Part shown: positions 35,516-44,206 of the stretch, piece by piece
Layout of the letters: every line of letters begins with the position of its first letter
How positions within the stretch are numbered: the first letter of the stretch is position 1
NCBI GenBank assembly: GCA_030522375.1
Contig: CP130488.1
Span: 186,001 to 250,000 of the forward strand
Reading direction: 5' to 3'
Origin: Methanosuratincola petrocarbonis
Lineage (GTDB): Archaea > Thermoproteota > Methanomethylicia > Methanomethylicales > Methanomethylicaceae
DNA: 64,000 nucleotides
Made by a program: the position numbers and the translations under genes
The notes under the pieces: model-generated
Told to the model about the DNA's origin: nothing
Databases searched by the model: none
The model's input: the letters and a program-made list of their open reading frames with translations, nothing else

Positions 35516-36099
35516 TCCTGGAGCCTCCTGTAGGCCTCCATCAGCTCGTCGGCACTCCTCGCCAAGGCTATCTTTCCGCTCTCCAGCCCGTAGTTCTCTT
35601 CCAGGTGCTCTTTCATCTCCAGCGACTTGACGACTACAAGGTCAGACCTGTTGAAGTAGTACCTCTCGATGTCGAAGATTCCCATATTGAGCAGAGAGCC
35701 CAGTGCCTTTGATCTGGTCAGCTCCGTGGTGTAGACTGAGGCGACCAGGGGTGCCCCGAAGCAGGCCTTAAGGTAAACCCCTGCGAGCCCACTCACCCAA
35801 TCATGGGTGTGCACGACTGGAACATCTCCTCCCTCATGGATCGCCTTCGATGCACCCCTCAGGAGGTCGATGTTCAGGGCATGTATGTACGCGAGTATGT
35901 GCGGGCTGCTCCTGATCGACGATGCACACTCGAATATCCGGATCCCGTCCGTCTCGGTCACCCAGTCCCTGTCGCCCCTCACAACAAGTATGGTCCTCAC
36001 CCTCTTGGCGATCTCAGGTAGGAGCGACTTCAGCTCCTGAGAAAGCTCGCCGACGACCCAAGGCGGATATTCCCAGCTTATGTGCATCACTTGCTTCAT
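35512..36099 (-). CDS. Half-length GT-B protein: N-terminal domain only
   Basis: 195 residues. It matches the N-terminal domain of its neighbour (ISWEYPPWVVGELSQEL, HTHDWVSGLAG, VYTTELTRSKALG) but has no donor-binding C-domain; it ends with a helix (RSADELMEAYRRLQE) like the C-terminal crossover helix of GT-B enzymes. The loop normally GGLG reads GEL, so the donor loop is damaged. It is not a frameshift: the downstream gene has its own complete N-domain. ATG at 36099 follows AGGTAATC. Possible adaptor or regulator of the full-length transferase. Confidence 0.85.
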   Translation of the reverse strand: MKQVMHISWEYPPWVVGELSQELKSLLPEIAKRVRTILVVRGDRDWVTETDGIRIFECASSIRSSPHILAYIHALNIDLLRGASKAIHEGGDVPVVHTHDWVSGLAGVYLKACFGAPLVASVYTTELTRSKALGSLLNMGIFDIERYYFNRSDLVVVKSLEMKEHLEENYGLESGKIALARSADELMEAYRRLQE

Positions 36100-36113
36100 C
36101 TGGATTACCTGGG

Positions 36114-36356
36114 CTAAGTGTAGATGCTCCTTATCACGCATATCCCGAGCCTGCTCAAGTAGTACGCCGTACCCTTGCTCTCCACATACCCGTATGAGAG
36201 GAGCTCCCTTACCGCATTCTGGAGCTCCTGCTCAGACATGCCAGATGCGATCCTCAGCTCATCGAGGCTCTTGGCAGTCACTGGGTCCACAGAGGATATG
36301 TTGTGCATGGCTATAAGGAGCCTCATTGAAGGAGCCAACTCATAGATGTCATTCAT
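36114..36356 (-). CDS. Small winged-helix protein of the glucan operon
   Basis: 80 residues with a helix-turn-helix (AKSLDELRIASGMSEQELQNAVRELLSYGYVESKG) and a short C-terminal strand. It reads as a DNA-binding regulator without a sensor domain. It is 14 bases upstream of the half-length GT and probably controls or is co-transcribed with it. Confidence 0.75.
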   Translation of the reverse strand: MNDIYELAPSMRLLIAMHNISSVDPVTAKSLDELRIASGMSEQELQNAVRELLSYGYVESKGTAYYLSRLGICVIRSIYT

Positions 36357-36401
36357 AGTAAATGATCATGGAGGGGACTCTAAAATAAGTTGTGATCGCT
36401 C

Positions 36402-38417
36402 TTACGGCGGTTCGCAAGAGGTCTCCGATGCCTTAGCGGGTAAGACATTCCTCCTCCCCCGCTCCGCCTCCGCAGCCACCGCGGGCTTGAGGTACAGCAC
36501 TCCCAGCGGCGGCAAAGTCAAGGGCAGCGAATACCTCCGCCCGTGCGCCTCCACCTCCTCCGCCTCGACACTGCCGAAGTTCCCCCACCCCGAACCGCCG
36601 TATGCAACGGCGTCGCTGTTCAGCAGCTCTCGCCACCTCCCTCCCCTGTCGATCCCGACCCGGTAGTTTTCCCTCGGCACGGGGGTGAAGTTGCACACAA
36701 CCAGGACGACCTCGCCTGATCTCCCCTTCCTCTCAAAGCTTATGACGCTCTGCTCATAGTCCCTGAAGTCCACCCACCCGAAGCCTCCCTGATCGAAGTC
36801 GAGCTCGTGCAGCGCCGCCTCTGTCGCATACGTCGAGTTTAGGTCTTCCACCCACCTCTTCAGACCAGCATGCATGAGCTCGGAGAGCAGGTGCCAGTCG
36901 AGCCCCCTTTCGTGATACCACTCGTTCCGCTGACCGAACTCCCCTCCCATGAAGATCAGCTTCTTCCCCGGGTGCGCGTACATGTACCCTAGAAGGAGCC
37001 TAAGATTCGCGAACTTCTGCCAGTCGTCGCCTGGCATCTTCCCGAGGAGCGAGCGCTTCCCATAGACCACTTCATCGTGCGAGAGGGGTAGCACGAAGTT
37101 CTCCGAGAATGCGTACCAGATGCTGAACGTTATCTCGCTGTGGTGGTATTTCCGGAATATCGGGTCCTTTGAGAAGTAATCGAGGGTGTCGTGCATCCAC
37201 CCCATGTTCCACTTCATCCCGAATCCTAGCCCGCCCGAGTAGGTTGGCCTGGAGACCATGGGCCAGGCTGTGGACTCCTCGGCTACCGTCTGGGCGTCCG
37301 GAAACTCCCTGTAGACTGCCTCGTTCAGGTCCTTGATGAATGATATCGCCTCCAGGTTCTCCCTCCCCCCGTGCTCGTTCGGGACCCACTCACCCTCCTT
37401 CCTCGAGTAGTCCAGATACAGCATTGAGGCGACGGCATCGACCCTCAGCCCGTCTGCATGGTACTTGTCCAGCCAGAAGACAGCACTGCTGATCAGGAAA
37501 GACCTGACCTCGCCCTTCCCATAGTCAAAAATGTAGCTCCTCCAGTCTGGGTGCCACCTCTTCCTCGGGTCCTCGTACTCGTAGAGGTGCGTCCCGTCGA
37601 AGTAAGCTAAGCCATGGGCATCGGTGGGGAAGTGGGAGGGGACCCAGTCCAGATAAACGCCCTTCCCAGCCTTGTGGACCCTGTCGATGAGGCGCATGAG
37701 CCCCTGGGGCTCTCCATACCTCCCAGTCGGCGAAAAGTAGCCTGTGGTCTGGTACCCCCAGGATCCGTAGAAGGGGTGTTCCATGACCGGAAGCAGCTCG
37801 AGGTGGGTGAACCCTGACTCCTCCAGGTACTTCGGGATCTCCTCAGATAGCTCGACATAAGTTAGCCAGGAACCGTCCTCCTTCCTCCTCCACGACCCCA
37901 AATGGCACTCGTATATTGATATTGGGGATCCGAGCGAATTGCATTCCTTCCTTCGTCGCTTAATCCATTCCCAGTCGGACCAGTTGTACTCGAGTTCCCA
38001 GACAAATGAGGCTGTGGCAGGCGGGACCTCTGATCTGAATGCAAAAGGGTCTGCCTTGTCGAAGCATCGCCCGTCCTTGCAGACGATCCTGTACTTGTAA
38101 AGTGCCCCCGTCCCGACCCCTGGCAAAAACCCTTCCCATATCCCTGAACCGTCCCCCCTAAGCAAGAGGCGGTGTTCGGGCTTCCAGCCGTTGAAGTCCC
38201 CGATCACGAAGACCTCGTCAGCATTCGGCGCCCAGACCCCGAACTGGGTTCCCCGTTCCCCGTCCAGCTCCATCGGGTGTGCCCCGAGCTTGTCGTAAAG
38301 CCTGCTGTGCTTCCCCTGCCTGAAGAGGTAGATGTCAAAATCTGTAAGCAGCGAATGCGCCTGCACGCCCTTGCGCCTGGAACCTTCAGCTGAGTCCATC
38401 TGAGCTCCCTTTGACAT
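36402..38417 (-). CDS. glgB: 1,4-alpha-glucan branching enzyme, bacterial GH13 type
   Basis: 671 residues. An N-terminal CBM48-like domain (WAPNADEVFVIGDFNGW) precedes the GH13 barrel with catalytic Asp in DGLRVDAVASM, Glu in AEEST and Asp in PLSHDEVV, and the GlgB signature YGKRSLLGKMPGDDWQKFANLR. It makes alpha-1,6 branches. Archaeal branching enzymes are usually GH57, so acquisition from bacteria is likely. ATG at 38417 overlaps the TreS-Mak stop (TAATG), implying coupled translation. Confidence 0.96.
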   Translation of the reverse strand: MSKGAQMDSAEGSRRKGVQAHSLLTDFDIYLFRQGKHSRLYDKLGAHPMELDGERGTQFGVWAPNADEVFVIGDFNGWKPEHRLLLRGDGSGIWEGFLPGVGTGALYKYRIVCKDGRCFDKADPFAFRSEVPPATASFVWELEYNWSDWEWIKRRRKECNSLGSPISIYECHLGSWRRKEDGSWLTYVELSEEIPKYLEESGFTHLELLPVMEHPFYGSWGYQTTGYFSPTGRYGEPQGLMRLIDRVHKAGKGVYLDWVPSHFPTDAHGLAYFDGTHLYEYEDPRKRWHPDWRSYIFDYGKGEVRSFLISSAVFWLDKYHADGLRVDAVASMLYLDYSRKEGEWVPNEHGGRENLEAISFIKDLNEAVYREFPDAQTVAEESTAWPMVSRPTYSGGLGFGMKWNMGWMHDTLDYFSKDPIFRKYHHSEITFSIWYAFSENFVLPLSHDEVVYGKRSLLGKMPGDDWQKFANLRLLLGYMYAHPGKKLIFMGGEFGQRNEWYHERGLDWHLLSELMHAGLKRWVEDLNSTYATEAALHELDFDQGGFGWVDFRDYEQSVISFERKGRSGEVVLVVCNFTPVPRENYRVGIDRGGRWRELLNSDAVAYGGSGWGNFGSVEAEEVEAHGRRYSLPLTLPPLGVLYLKPAVAAEAERGRRNVLPAKASETSCEPP

Positions 38418-41400
38418 TATATAATGTCGAGTATCCCTTTTATGGGGATCCATGCGTTCTCCGGCCTGTTGTCGATCTCATACTCCAGCTCGTAGAATGC
38501 CTTCTCCAGCATGAATGCCTCGAGGAGGATCCGTATCCCTTCCCTGTCCCTTGGGATGAGCTCTGAACCATCCAGCTCTGACAAGTACTTCTGCAGAAAG
38601 ACCTTGGCGCAGCAGATGTACCATGCCCTCGCCCAGCCCTCAAGCAGCCCCTTGTCGTCTCCCTGATACTGCCCACGTGCGAATGCGGTGCAGGCTGCGT
38701 AGTGCAGCGATCTCAGCATCCCTGCCACGTCGACGAGGGGCGACCTCTTTATCCTCCTCTCGCTGAGCGCCCTTGTGGGCTCGCCCTCGAAATCTACTAT
38801 CACAACATCACTCCCTGTGTATAGTACCTGCTGAAGATGGTAGTCCCCGTGGATCCTTCCCCTCAGCGCTTCTATCTTCAGTTGTCTCAGCCGCTTCAGC
38901 TTCTCGTCGATCTTGCCCTGCCGGTCATAGACCGATTGGAACCATCCCCGATCTTTCTCTCCCAAAGCCGCCCTCATTTTTTGAGATCTGATGATGCGCC
39001 TAACGTAGCTTGACAGCCCTTGGTACAGCGAGAACTGGTATAGGTAATTGAACTTTTCCGGAGTGAAATCGGGGTTTTCGCCGCCCTTGAAGAGGCATTT
39101 GTGGAGCTCTGCGGTCCTCAACGCAAGGAGCTCCAAAAGTTCCAGCGTCCCTCTCCCGATAAGCTCGACCATCTCTTCGGGTACAGGGACGTCGCTGAAT
39201 ATGAAGTCGAATGCAAGCATTATCTCCTGCGGCTTGTTGACCCTTATGCGTATGAAGTACCCTTCAAGCTCGTTCAGGAGAAGGCTCCAGCAATCCCCTT
39301 CGTTCGGGACATATTCTTGGAGGGATGCGATCACTACGGGCTCAGCGCCCCTCTCTTGGTATATGATGCACCCGAGCAGGTCTGGGGCATGCAGGAACGA
39401 GTGGCTGTTCAGGTGATCAAGGATCTCGACCTCGGGGTTCTTCCCCTCCTCTGCCTTCCTGTATATCTTGAGCATTGCCTTTTCCCCAATCAGTATTGAG
39501 GTGTTGCGCTGGTTCAATTGCGGCGTGATCTCGATCCCATCAAGCTTCATGCCCCTCAGGGCCTTGAACCTCTCCCTCAAAACAATCTTGATCTCGGCGT
39601 TCTTTCCCCTCATCCCCTTCCTCCTGATTATCAATGAGAGCAACGTTTTGGCGAACTCTCCAGTAGCCGACGAATCGATCAGAATACCATTACCTGAACC
39701 TGACCGTATTTTCGCAATTATTAGCTCGGGCGCCCCCTCTGAGACCTTCAGCCTCTCTTCCGGATCGTCGATGTAAACGGCGGGTAGAACATATGTCTCA
39801 GGGAGGCCAAGAGAATAGAAGACATCGATTATTGCGATCCCTTCGAATTTGTGCCTGCCGTCTTCAAAATGGATGATGTCCCTGACTTTGATCCTGTCAA
39901 TTTCCCTCTTTTTGCCTAAGAACCACCTCTGCTCCAGCAGGAATGCGGGCAGGACTTCGCCCTCAAGCCTCTCCAGGGCACTTCTCGAGCCAAGCTCTCC
40001 TGCATCCTTCACGGTGATCTCTATTTTCGTGATTATCGGTTTTGCCACCTCTTCCGAGAGGGAGAATACGTAGTACCCATACGGGTCGAAGGTCAGGATG
40101 TAGCCCGATTTCCCGATCTTCGGGAATTGGGCATTCCCGAGTATCTCCTTTGGGATTTGCCCTTCATAGGCAGACAGGTCGAGCTCAACAACCTGCGGCT
40201 TTTTTGAAAGGTTTACTACAACCAGTACCCTCTCATTCTGGAATTTCCTAACGAAAGCCAAGATCTTGCTGTTTTCAGGGTAAAGGAACTCGATCTCTCC
40301 CCTCCCGAATGCCTTGAAGTGCTTCCTTACGTTTATTGCCCGCTTCATCCACCAGAAGAGTGACGACTGGTTCTTCTTCTGGTTCTCGACATTGATCGCC
40401 TCATAGTGGTACTCCGGGTCCACTATCACGGGGAGGTGGAGCTTCTGTGGGTTCGCCTTGGAGAAGCCTGCGTTCAGCTCGGCAGACCACTGCATCGGAG
40501 TCCTGACCCCGTTCCTGTCGCCGAGGTAGAAGTTGTCGCCCATCCCTATCTCGTCCCCATAGTATATGACTGGAGTTCCCGGGAGCGTAAGCAGGAGCAG
40601 GTTCATGAGCTCTATCTTTCTCCTGTCGTTCTCCATGAGCGGGGCCAGCCTTCTCCTGATGCCCAGATTAATCCTTGCCTGCTTGTTGTTAGCATACACC
40701 CTGTACATGTAATCCCTCTCTTCGTCGGTGACCATCTCGAGTGTGAGCTCATCATGGTTTCTGAGGAATAGCGCCCACTGGCAGCCCTCCGGGATGCCCA
40801 ACGAGCTCTCCAGTATGTCCACGATCGGGAACCGGTCCTCGAGGAACATTGCCATGTACATCCTCGGCATGAGCGGGAAATGGAATGCCATATGGCACTC
40901 GTCCCCCTCCCCAAAGTACATCATCGCGTCCGAGTGCCACTGGTTCGCCTCAGCGAGAAGCATCTTATTCTTGAATTTGGAATCGACGTGTCTTCTCAGT
41001 TCCTTCAGGAACTGGTGGGTCTCGGGCAAGTTCTCGCAGTTGGTCCCCTCCCTCTCGAAGAGGTAAGGGACAGCATCTAGCCTAAGGCCGTCCACGCCAA
41101 GCCCCAGCCAGAAGTCGACGACCTCGAAGATCTTCCTCCTAACCTCCTCGTTGTCGTAATTGAGGTCGGGCTGGTGGGAGTAGAACCTGTGCCAGTAGTA
41201 CTCCCCCGCGACAGGGTCGAGTGTCCAGTTCGACGACTCGAAGTCCTTGAATATTATCCTCGCTTCACTATACTTGTTCGGATCGCTGCTCCATACATAG
41301 TAATCCCTCTTGGGGGATCCTTTCTTGGCCCTCCTCGCGGCCTGGAACCACGGGTGCTGGTCCGAGGTATGGTTGAGCACGAGCTCGGTTATTACCCTCA

Positions 41401-41689
41401 AGCCCCTCTCATGAGCGGCCCTGACGAACTCCTTGAAGTCCTTCAGCGTACCATACCTCGGATCCACCCCGAAGTAGTCGGATATGTCGTAGCCGTCGTC
41501 CTTCATCGGCGAAGGGTAAAAGGGGAGCAGCCATATCGCCGTCACGCCCAGGTCGCTGAGGTAGTCCAACTTCTTAGTTAGCCCCTTGAAATCCCCTATC
41601 CCGTCACCGTTACTGTCAAAGAATGACCTCACGTGGAGCTCATAGATTATCGCATCCTTGTACCAAAGCCCATCTGACGCATTTTCCAT
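38417..41689 (-). CDS. Trehalose synthase-maltokinase fusion (TreS-Mak)
   Basis: 1090 residues in two parts. Residues about 1-550 are a GH13 trehalose synthase that interconverts maltose and trehalose: Asp in DGLRLDAVPYL, Glu in LLAEANQW, Asp in FLRNHDEL, N-terminus WYKDAIIYELHVRSFFD. Residues about 570-1090 are a maltokinase: RIHGDYHLQQVLYTGSDVVIVDFEGEP gives the kinase catalytic and metal loops. The product would be maltose-1-phosphate, substrate of GlgE, but no GlgE is in the window. ATG at 41689; overlaps glgB. Confidence 0.95.
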   Translation of the reverse strand: MENASDGLWYKDAIIYELHVRSFFDSNGDGIGDFKGLTKKLDYLSDLGVTAIWLLPFYPSPMKDDGYDISDYFGVDPRYGTLKDFKEFVRAAHERGLRVITELVLNHTSDQHPWFQAARRAKKGSPKRDYYVWSSDPNKYSEARIIFKDFESSNWTLDPVAGEYYWHRFYSHQPDLNYDNEEVRRKIFEVVDFWLGLGVDGLRLDAVPYLFEREGTNCENLPETHQFLKELRRHVDSKFKNKMLLAEANQWHSDAMMYFGEGDECHMAFHFPLMPRMYMAMFLEDRFPIVDILESSLGIPEGCQWALFLRNHDELTLEMVTDEERDYMYRVYANNKQARINLGIRRRLAPLMENDRRKIELMNLLLLTLPGTPVIYYGDEIGMGDNFYLGDRNGVRTPMQWSAELNAGFSKANPQKLHLPVIVDPEYHYEAINVENQKKNQSSLFWWMKRAINVRKHFKAFGRGEIEFLYPENSKILAFVRKFQNERVLVVVNLSKKPQVVELDLSAYEGQIPKEILGNAQFPKIGKSGYILTFDPYGYYVFSLSEEVAKPIITKIEITVKDAGELGSRSALERLEGEVLPAFLLEQRWFLGKKREIDRIKVRDIIHFEDGRHKFEGIAIIDVFYSLGLPETYVLPAVYIDDPEERLKVSEGAPELIIAKIRSGSGNGILIDSSATGEFAKTLLSLIIRRKGMRGKNAEIKIVLRERFKALRGMKLDGIEITPQLNQRNTSILIGEKAMLKIYRKAEEGKNPEVEILDHLNSHSFLHAPDLLGCIIYQERGAEPVVIASLQEYVPNEGDCWSLLLNELEGYFIRIRVNKPQEIMLAFDFIFSDVPVPEEMVELIGRGTLELLELLALRTAELHKCLFKGGENPDFTPEKFNYLYQFSLYQGLSSYVRRIIRSQKMRAALGEKDRGWFQSVYDRQGKIDEKLKRLRQLKIEALRGRIHGDYHLQQVLYTGSDVVIVDFEGEPTRALSERRIKRSPLVDVAGMLRSLHYAACTAFARGQYQGDDKGLLEGWARAWYICCAKVFLQKYLSELDGSELIPRDREGIRILLEAFMLEKAFYELEYEIDNRPENAWIPIKGILDII

Positions 41690-42024
41690 GGTTACAGCAA
41701 CAACCTGCCTTCTGTATTTCCTCGAATGGAGGCTTTCATAATCACCGAAAACTTTACTGGATTTTATCTTTATGCTTTTGAACTAAACTAAACACAGCTC
41801 CTGGTATCTTGCTTGATCCTTTTTTCAGATGCGTTTTTTAATTTATTCATCGCTATTGCAATAATCGCTGCTTCAGACAAGCACCGGCACTTCAGCTGGT
41901 CAATAGCCAATAACCACAAGCGTTTCATTTGTGCCTCTCCCTCCTCAAAGCTTGTCCTCCAGCCTATACGGTTAAATAAAATGACTTCCAGATCCTTTCA
42001 TGGTGTCTTCAGCTGTTTACCTTT
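41690..42024. other. Intergenic region between treS-mak and the MscS-like gene
   Basis: 335 bases divergent region. AT-rich TATA-like runs occur (TTTTATCTTTATG near 41762, TTAAATAAAATG near 41973). Short ORFs here look random (no ribosome-binding site, poor composition). No RNA gene or repeat seen. Confidence 0.4.
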
Positions 42025-42675
42025 GTGTTGCAGGCAATAGACTACGATTGGCTGTTGGAGCAGCTGAACCTCATAGGGTTCCATGCTGCTGTCTTTGGAG
42101 TAATCATCGCATTTGGTTACGTAGTCGGGAGGCTGGTCGGGGAGATTGTGGGGAGGTCTGTTGACAGGTTCGGTTTCGATGCCACAATGAGAAAGACAGC
42201 GATCGGCAGGGCAGTGCTGAAATCCGGTTTCACAGCTTCAGAATTAATGAGGTCTGTCAGCAAATGGTCGATATACATAGTCAGCCTCCTTTTTGCCCTC
42301 GAGAGCCTTAACATCCCGTACCTTGAGGGTCCGGTTAATGCTGTGCTAAATTTTATACCGAATCTGGTAATCGCCTTGGTCATTTTCATCTTTGGGGGGA
42401 TCCTCTCAGACTGGGCCGGTGAGATCGCAAAGAAGAGCTTCTCCCACGAGGGTGCGCCCTCCTTCTACACCGATCTGCTGGGGAATCTGTTGAAGCTGGT
42501 CCTATATTTCGTAGTGATCACCATCTCGCTGAATGAGCTTGGGATCGATGTTACCCTCCTTAACTTAATAGCTCAGGCGCTGGCATGGGGGATCGCCATA
42601 TTTGTGGGAGTCTCTGCGGGGATTGTTGTGGGCTGGCTGCTGAAGGATCGGCTAAAAGAGATCCTGCCTGGGTGA
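42025..42675 (+). CDS. MscS-related 'conserved TM helix' membrane protein
   Basis: About 216 residues with four or five hydrophobic helices (AVFGVIIAFGYVVGRLVGEIVG, WSIYIVSLLFAL, LNFIPNLVIALVIFIFGGILSDW, LVLYFVVITISLNELGIDVTLL, AWGIAIFVGVSAGIVVGWLLKD). The FIPNLVIALVIFIFGGILSDW type repeat is the TM-helix family found before MscS channels; the beta domain of MscS itself is missing. It may act in osmotic response, fitting the trehalose genes. The start (GTG 42025 or TTG 42028) has no clear ribosome-binding site. Confidence 0.78.
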   Translation: MLQAIDYDWLLEQLNLIGFHAAVFGVIIAFGYVVGRLVGEIVGRSVDRFGFDATMRKTAIGRAVLKSGFTASELMRSVSKWSIYIVSLLFALESLNIPYLEGPVNAVLNFIPNLVIALVIFIFGGILSDWAGEIAKKSFSHEGAPSFYTDLLGNLLKLVLYFVVITISLNELGIDVTLLNLIAQALAWGIAIFVGVSAGIVVGWLLKDRLKEILPG

Positions 42676-42686
42676 TGTTTTTATCC

Positions 42687-44192
42687 TCAAGATGATCTTC
42701 TCGAATCTCTGGTGATCTGGGCGAACTCTGCAAGCTTCTCCTTGTCCAAGAGGTTGCCTGTCATCTTCCATAGGTAGTTATTGAGTGGAGATGATGGCAC
42801 GTTCAACCTGGCCTCGCTCCCCAGGCTCAGCACATCCTGAATCGGGACCACGCAGAGCTTTGACCTTGAGCCCATCGCCAGCCTCACCATCTCCGTGCTG
42901 ACCTCCTTCTCCCCGACCCTCCTGCCGAGGTACCGGAAGAGGTTCTCCTTCACCTCATGCGTCGCCTCCTCCTTGAACCAGCCCTTGATAGTGTTCGTGT
43001 CATGAGTCCCTGTATACGAAACCGAATTGGTCTCGTGGTTCTCAGGAAGGTAGGGGTTGTCTGGCTTTCCGTCGAAAGCAAAGATCAGGACTTTCATGCC
43101 TGGGATCCCAAGGTCCTTGATTGCAGCCTTCACGTCCTCAGTAATCACCCCCAGATCCTCAGCCACGAAGGGCAGGGAGGGGAACCGCCTCCTGAGCGTT
43201 TCGAAGAACTCCTCTGAAGGAACTCTTACCCACCTGCCATTCATTGCAGTCTTTTCTGTCGCGGGAACCTCCCAGTATGCGAGTAGCCCCCTGAAGTGGT
43301 CGATCCTGACGAGATCGAACATCTCCAAGTTGTGCTCTATCCTGCGCATCCACCACTCAAACCCATCCTCCCTCAACCTGTCCCAATCATAGACCGGGTG
43401 CCCCCAAAGCTGCCCTGTCTTACTGAAGTAATCCGGAGGGACCCCGCTGACGAAGAGCGCCCTACCATCGTCGTCGAGCTTGAACAGCTTATTGTTGACC
43501 CAAACATCGGCGCTGTCATGGCTTACGTAGAAAGGGAGATCGCCGAATGCCCTGATTCCCTTCCTCTTGCAGTGTTCCTTCAGGCGCCACCACTGCCTGT
43601 GTGCGATGTACTGCACGAACCTGTGGAATTCGGTCCCTTCGAGCTTCTTTTTCGGCTCGAGCTCTTCCGACACTCTCCTCCTCAGCCCTTCTGGCCAGAG
43701 GTACCAGGAAAGCCCGGATTCTTCCTTTAGCGCAGTGAAGACAGCGTAATCGTCAAGCCAGGGCGCATTCTGGGCACAGAAATCTTCATATTCGCCTGAA
43801 AATTCACCCCTCTTTTTCAAGAACTCCCTGTAGGCCTTCTTGAGGATCTCAAGCTTTGCGGAGTGGACCGACCTGTACTGGATCCTATCGGTTTCAGGGA
43901 CCCTAATGGCGCTCAGTGCCGTCTCTCCAAGGAGCCCGTCGGCTACGAGCATCTCGGGACTAATTAGAAGCGGGTTCAGCGCAAAGCCAGAGCTTGAGAT
44001 ATAGGGCGAGTTCCCGCACTCTGGGCTGGTGGGGTTGAGCGGCAGCAACTGCCAGTATCCCTGTCCTGTTTCCGCCAACAGGTCCACGAAATGGTATGCC
44101 TTCGGTCCAAAGTCGCCTATGCCGTACTCTGAGGGGAGGCAGGTGGGGTGAAGCAGTATTCCGCTCGCTCTTTCGCTGAATCTGGGTTCCAA
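42687..44192 (-). CDS. malQ: 4-alpha-glucanotransferase (amylomaltase, GH77)
   Basis: 501 residues. GH77 marks are GILLHPTCLPSEYGIGDFGPKAY, YWQLLPLNPT, NSPYISSSGFALNP, the nucleophile Asp in VRIDHFRGLLAYWEVPA, Glu in FVAEDLGVIT and Asp in YTGTHDTNTIKGW. It disproportionates maltodextrins. TTG at 44192 has GAGGGGG upstream. It starts 14 bases after the stop of the large GH57 gene, so both are one operon. Confidence 0.96.
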   Translation of the reverse strand: MEPRFSERASGILLHPTCLPSEYGIGDFGPKAYHFVDLLAETGQGYWQLLPLNPTSPECGNSPYISSSGFALNPLLISPEMLVADGLLGETALSAIRVPETDRIQYRSVHSAKLEILKKAYREFLKKRGEFSGEYEDFCAQNAPWLDDYAVFTALKEESGLSWYLWPEGLRRRVSEELEPKKKLEGTEFHRFVQYIAHRQWWRLKEHCKRKGIRAFGDLPFYVSHDSADVWVNNKLFKLDDDGRALFVSGVPPDYFSKTGQLWGHPVYDWDRLREDGFEWWMRRIEHNLEMFDLVRIDHFRGLLAYWEVPATEKTAMNGRWVRVPSEEFFETLRRRFPSLPFVAEDLGVITEDVKAAIKDLGIPGMKVLIFAFDGKPDNPYLPENHETNSVSYTGTHDTNTIKGWFKEEATHEVKENLFRYLGRRVGEKEVSTEMVRLAMGSRSKLCVVPIQDVLSLGSEARLNVPSSPLNNYLWKMTGNLLDKEKLAEFAQITRDSRRSS

Positions 44193-44206
44193 ACGCGCCA
44201 GCCCCC

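Noticed and set aside
35512..36099. Frameshift splitting a single glycosyltransferase gene
   Set aside because: The downstream gene has its own complete N-terminal domain, so the two are not halves of one protein.
36402..38417. Branching enzyme as an ordinary archaeal gene
   Set aside because: Rejected as GH57 type: the GlgB catalytic and YGKRSLLGKMPGDDWQKF-type motifs are clearly GH13.
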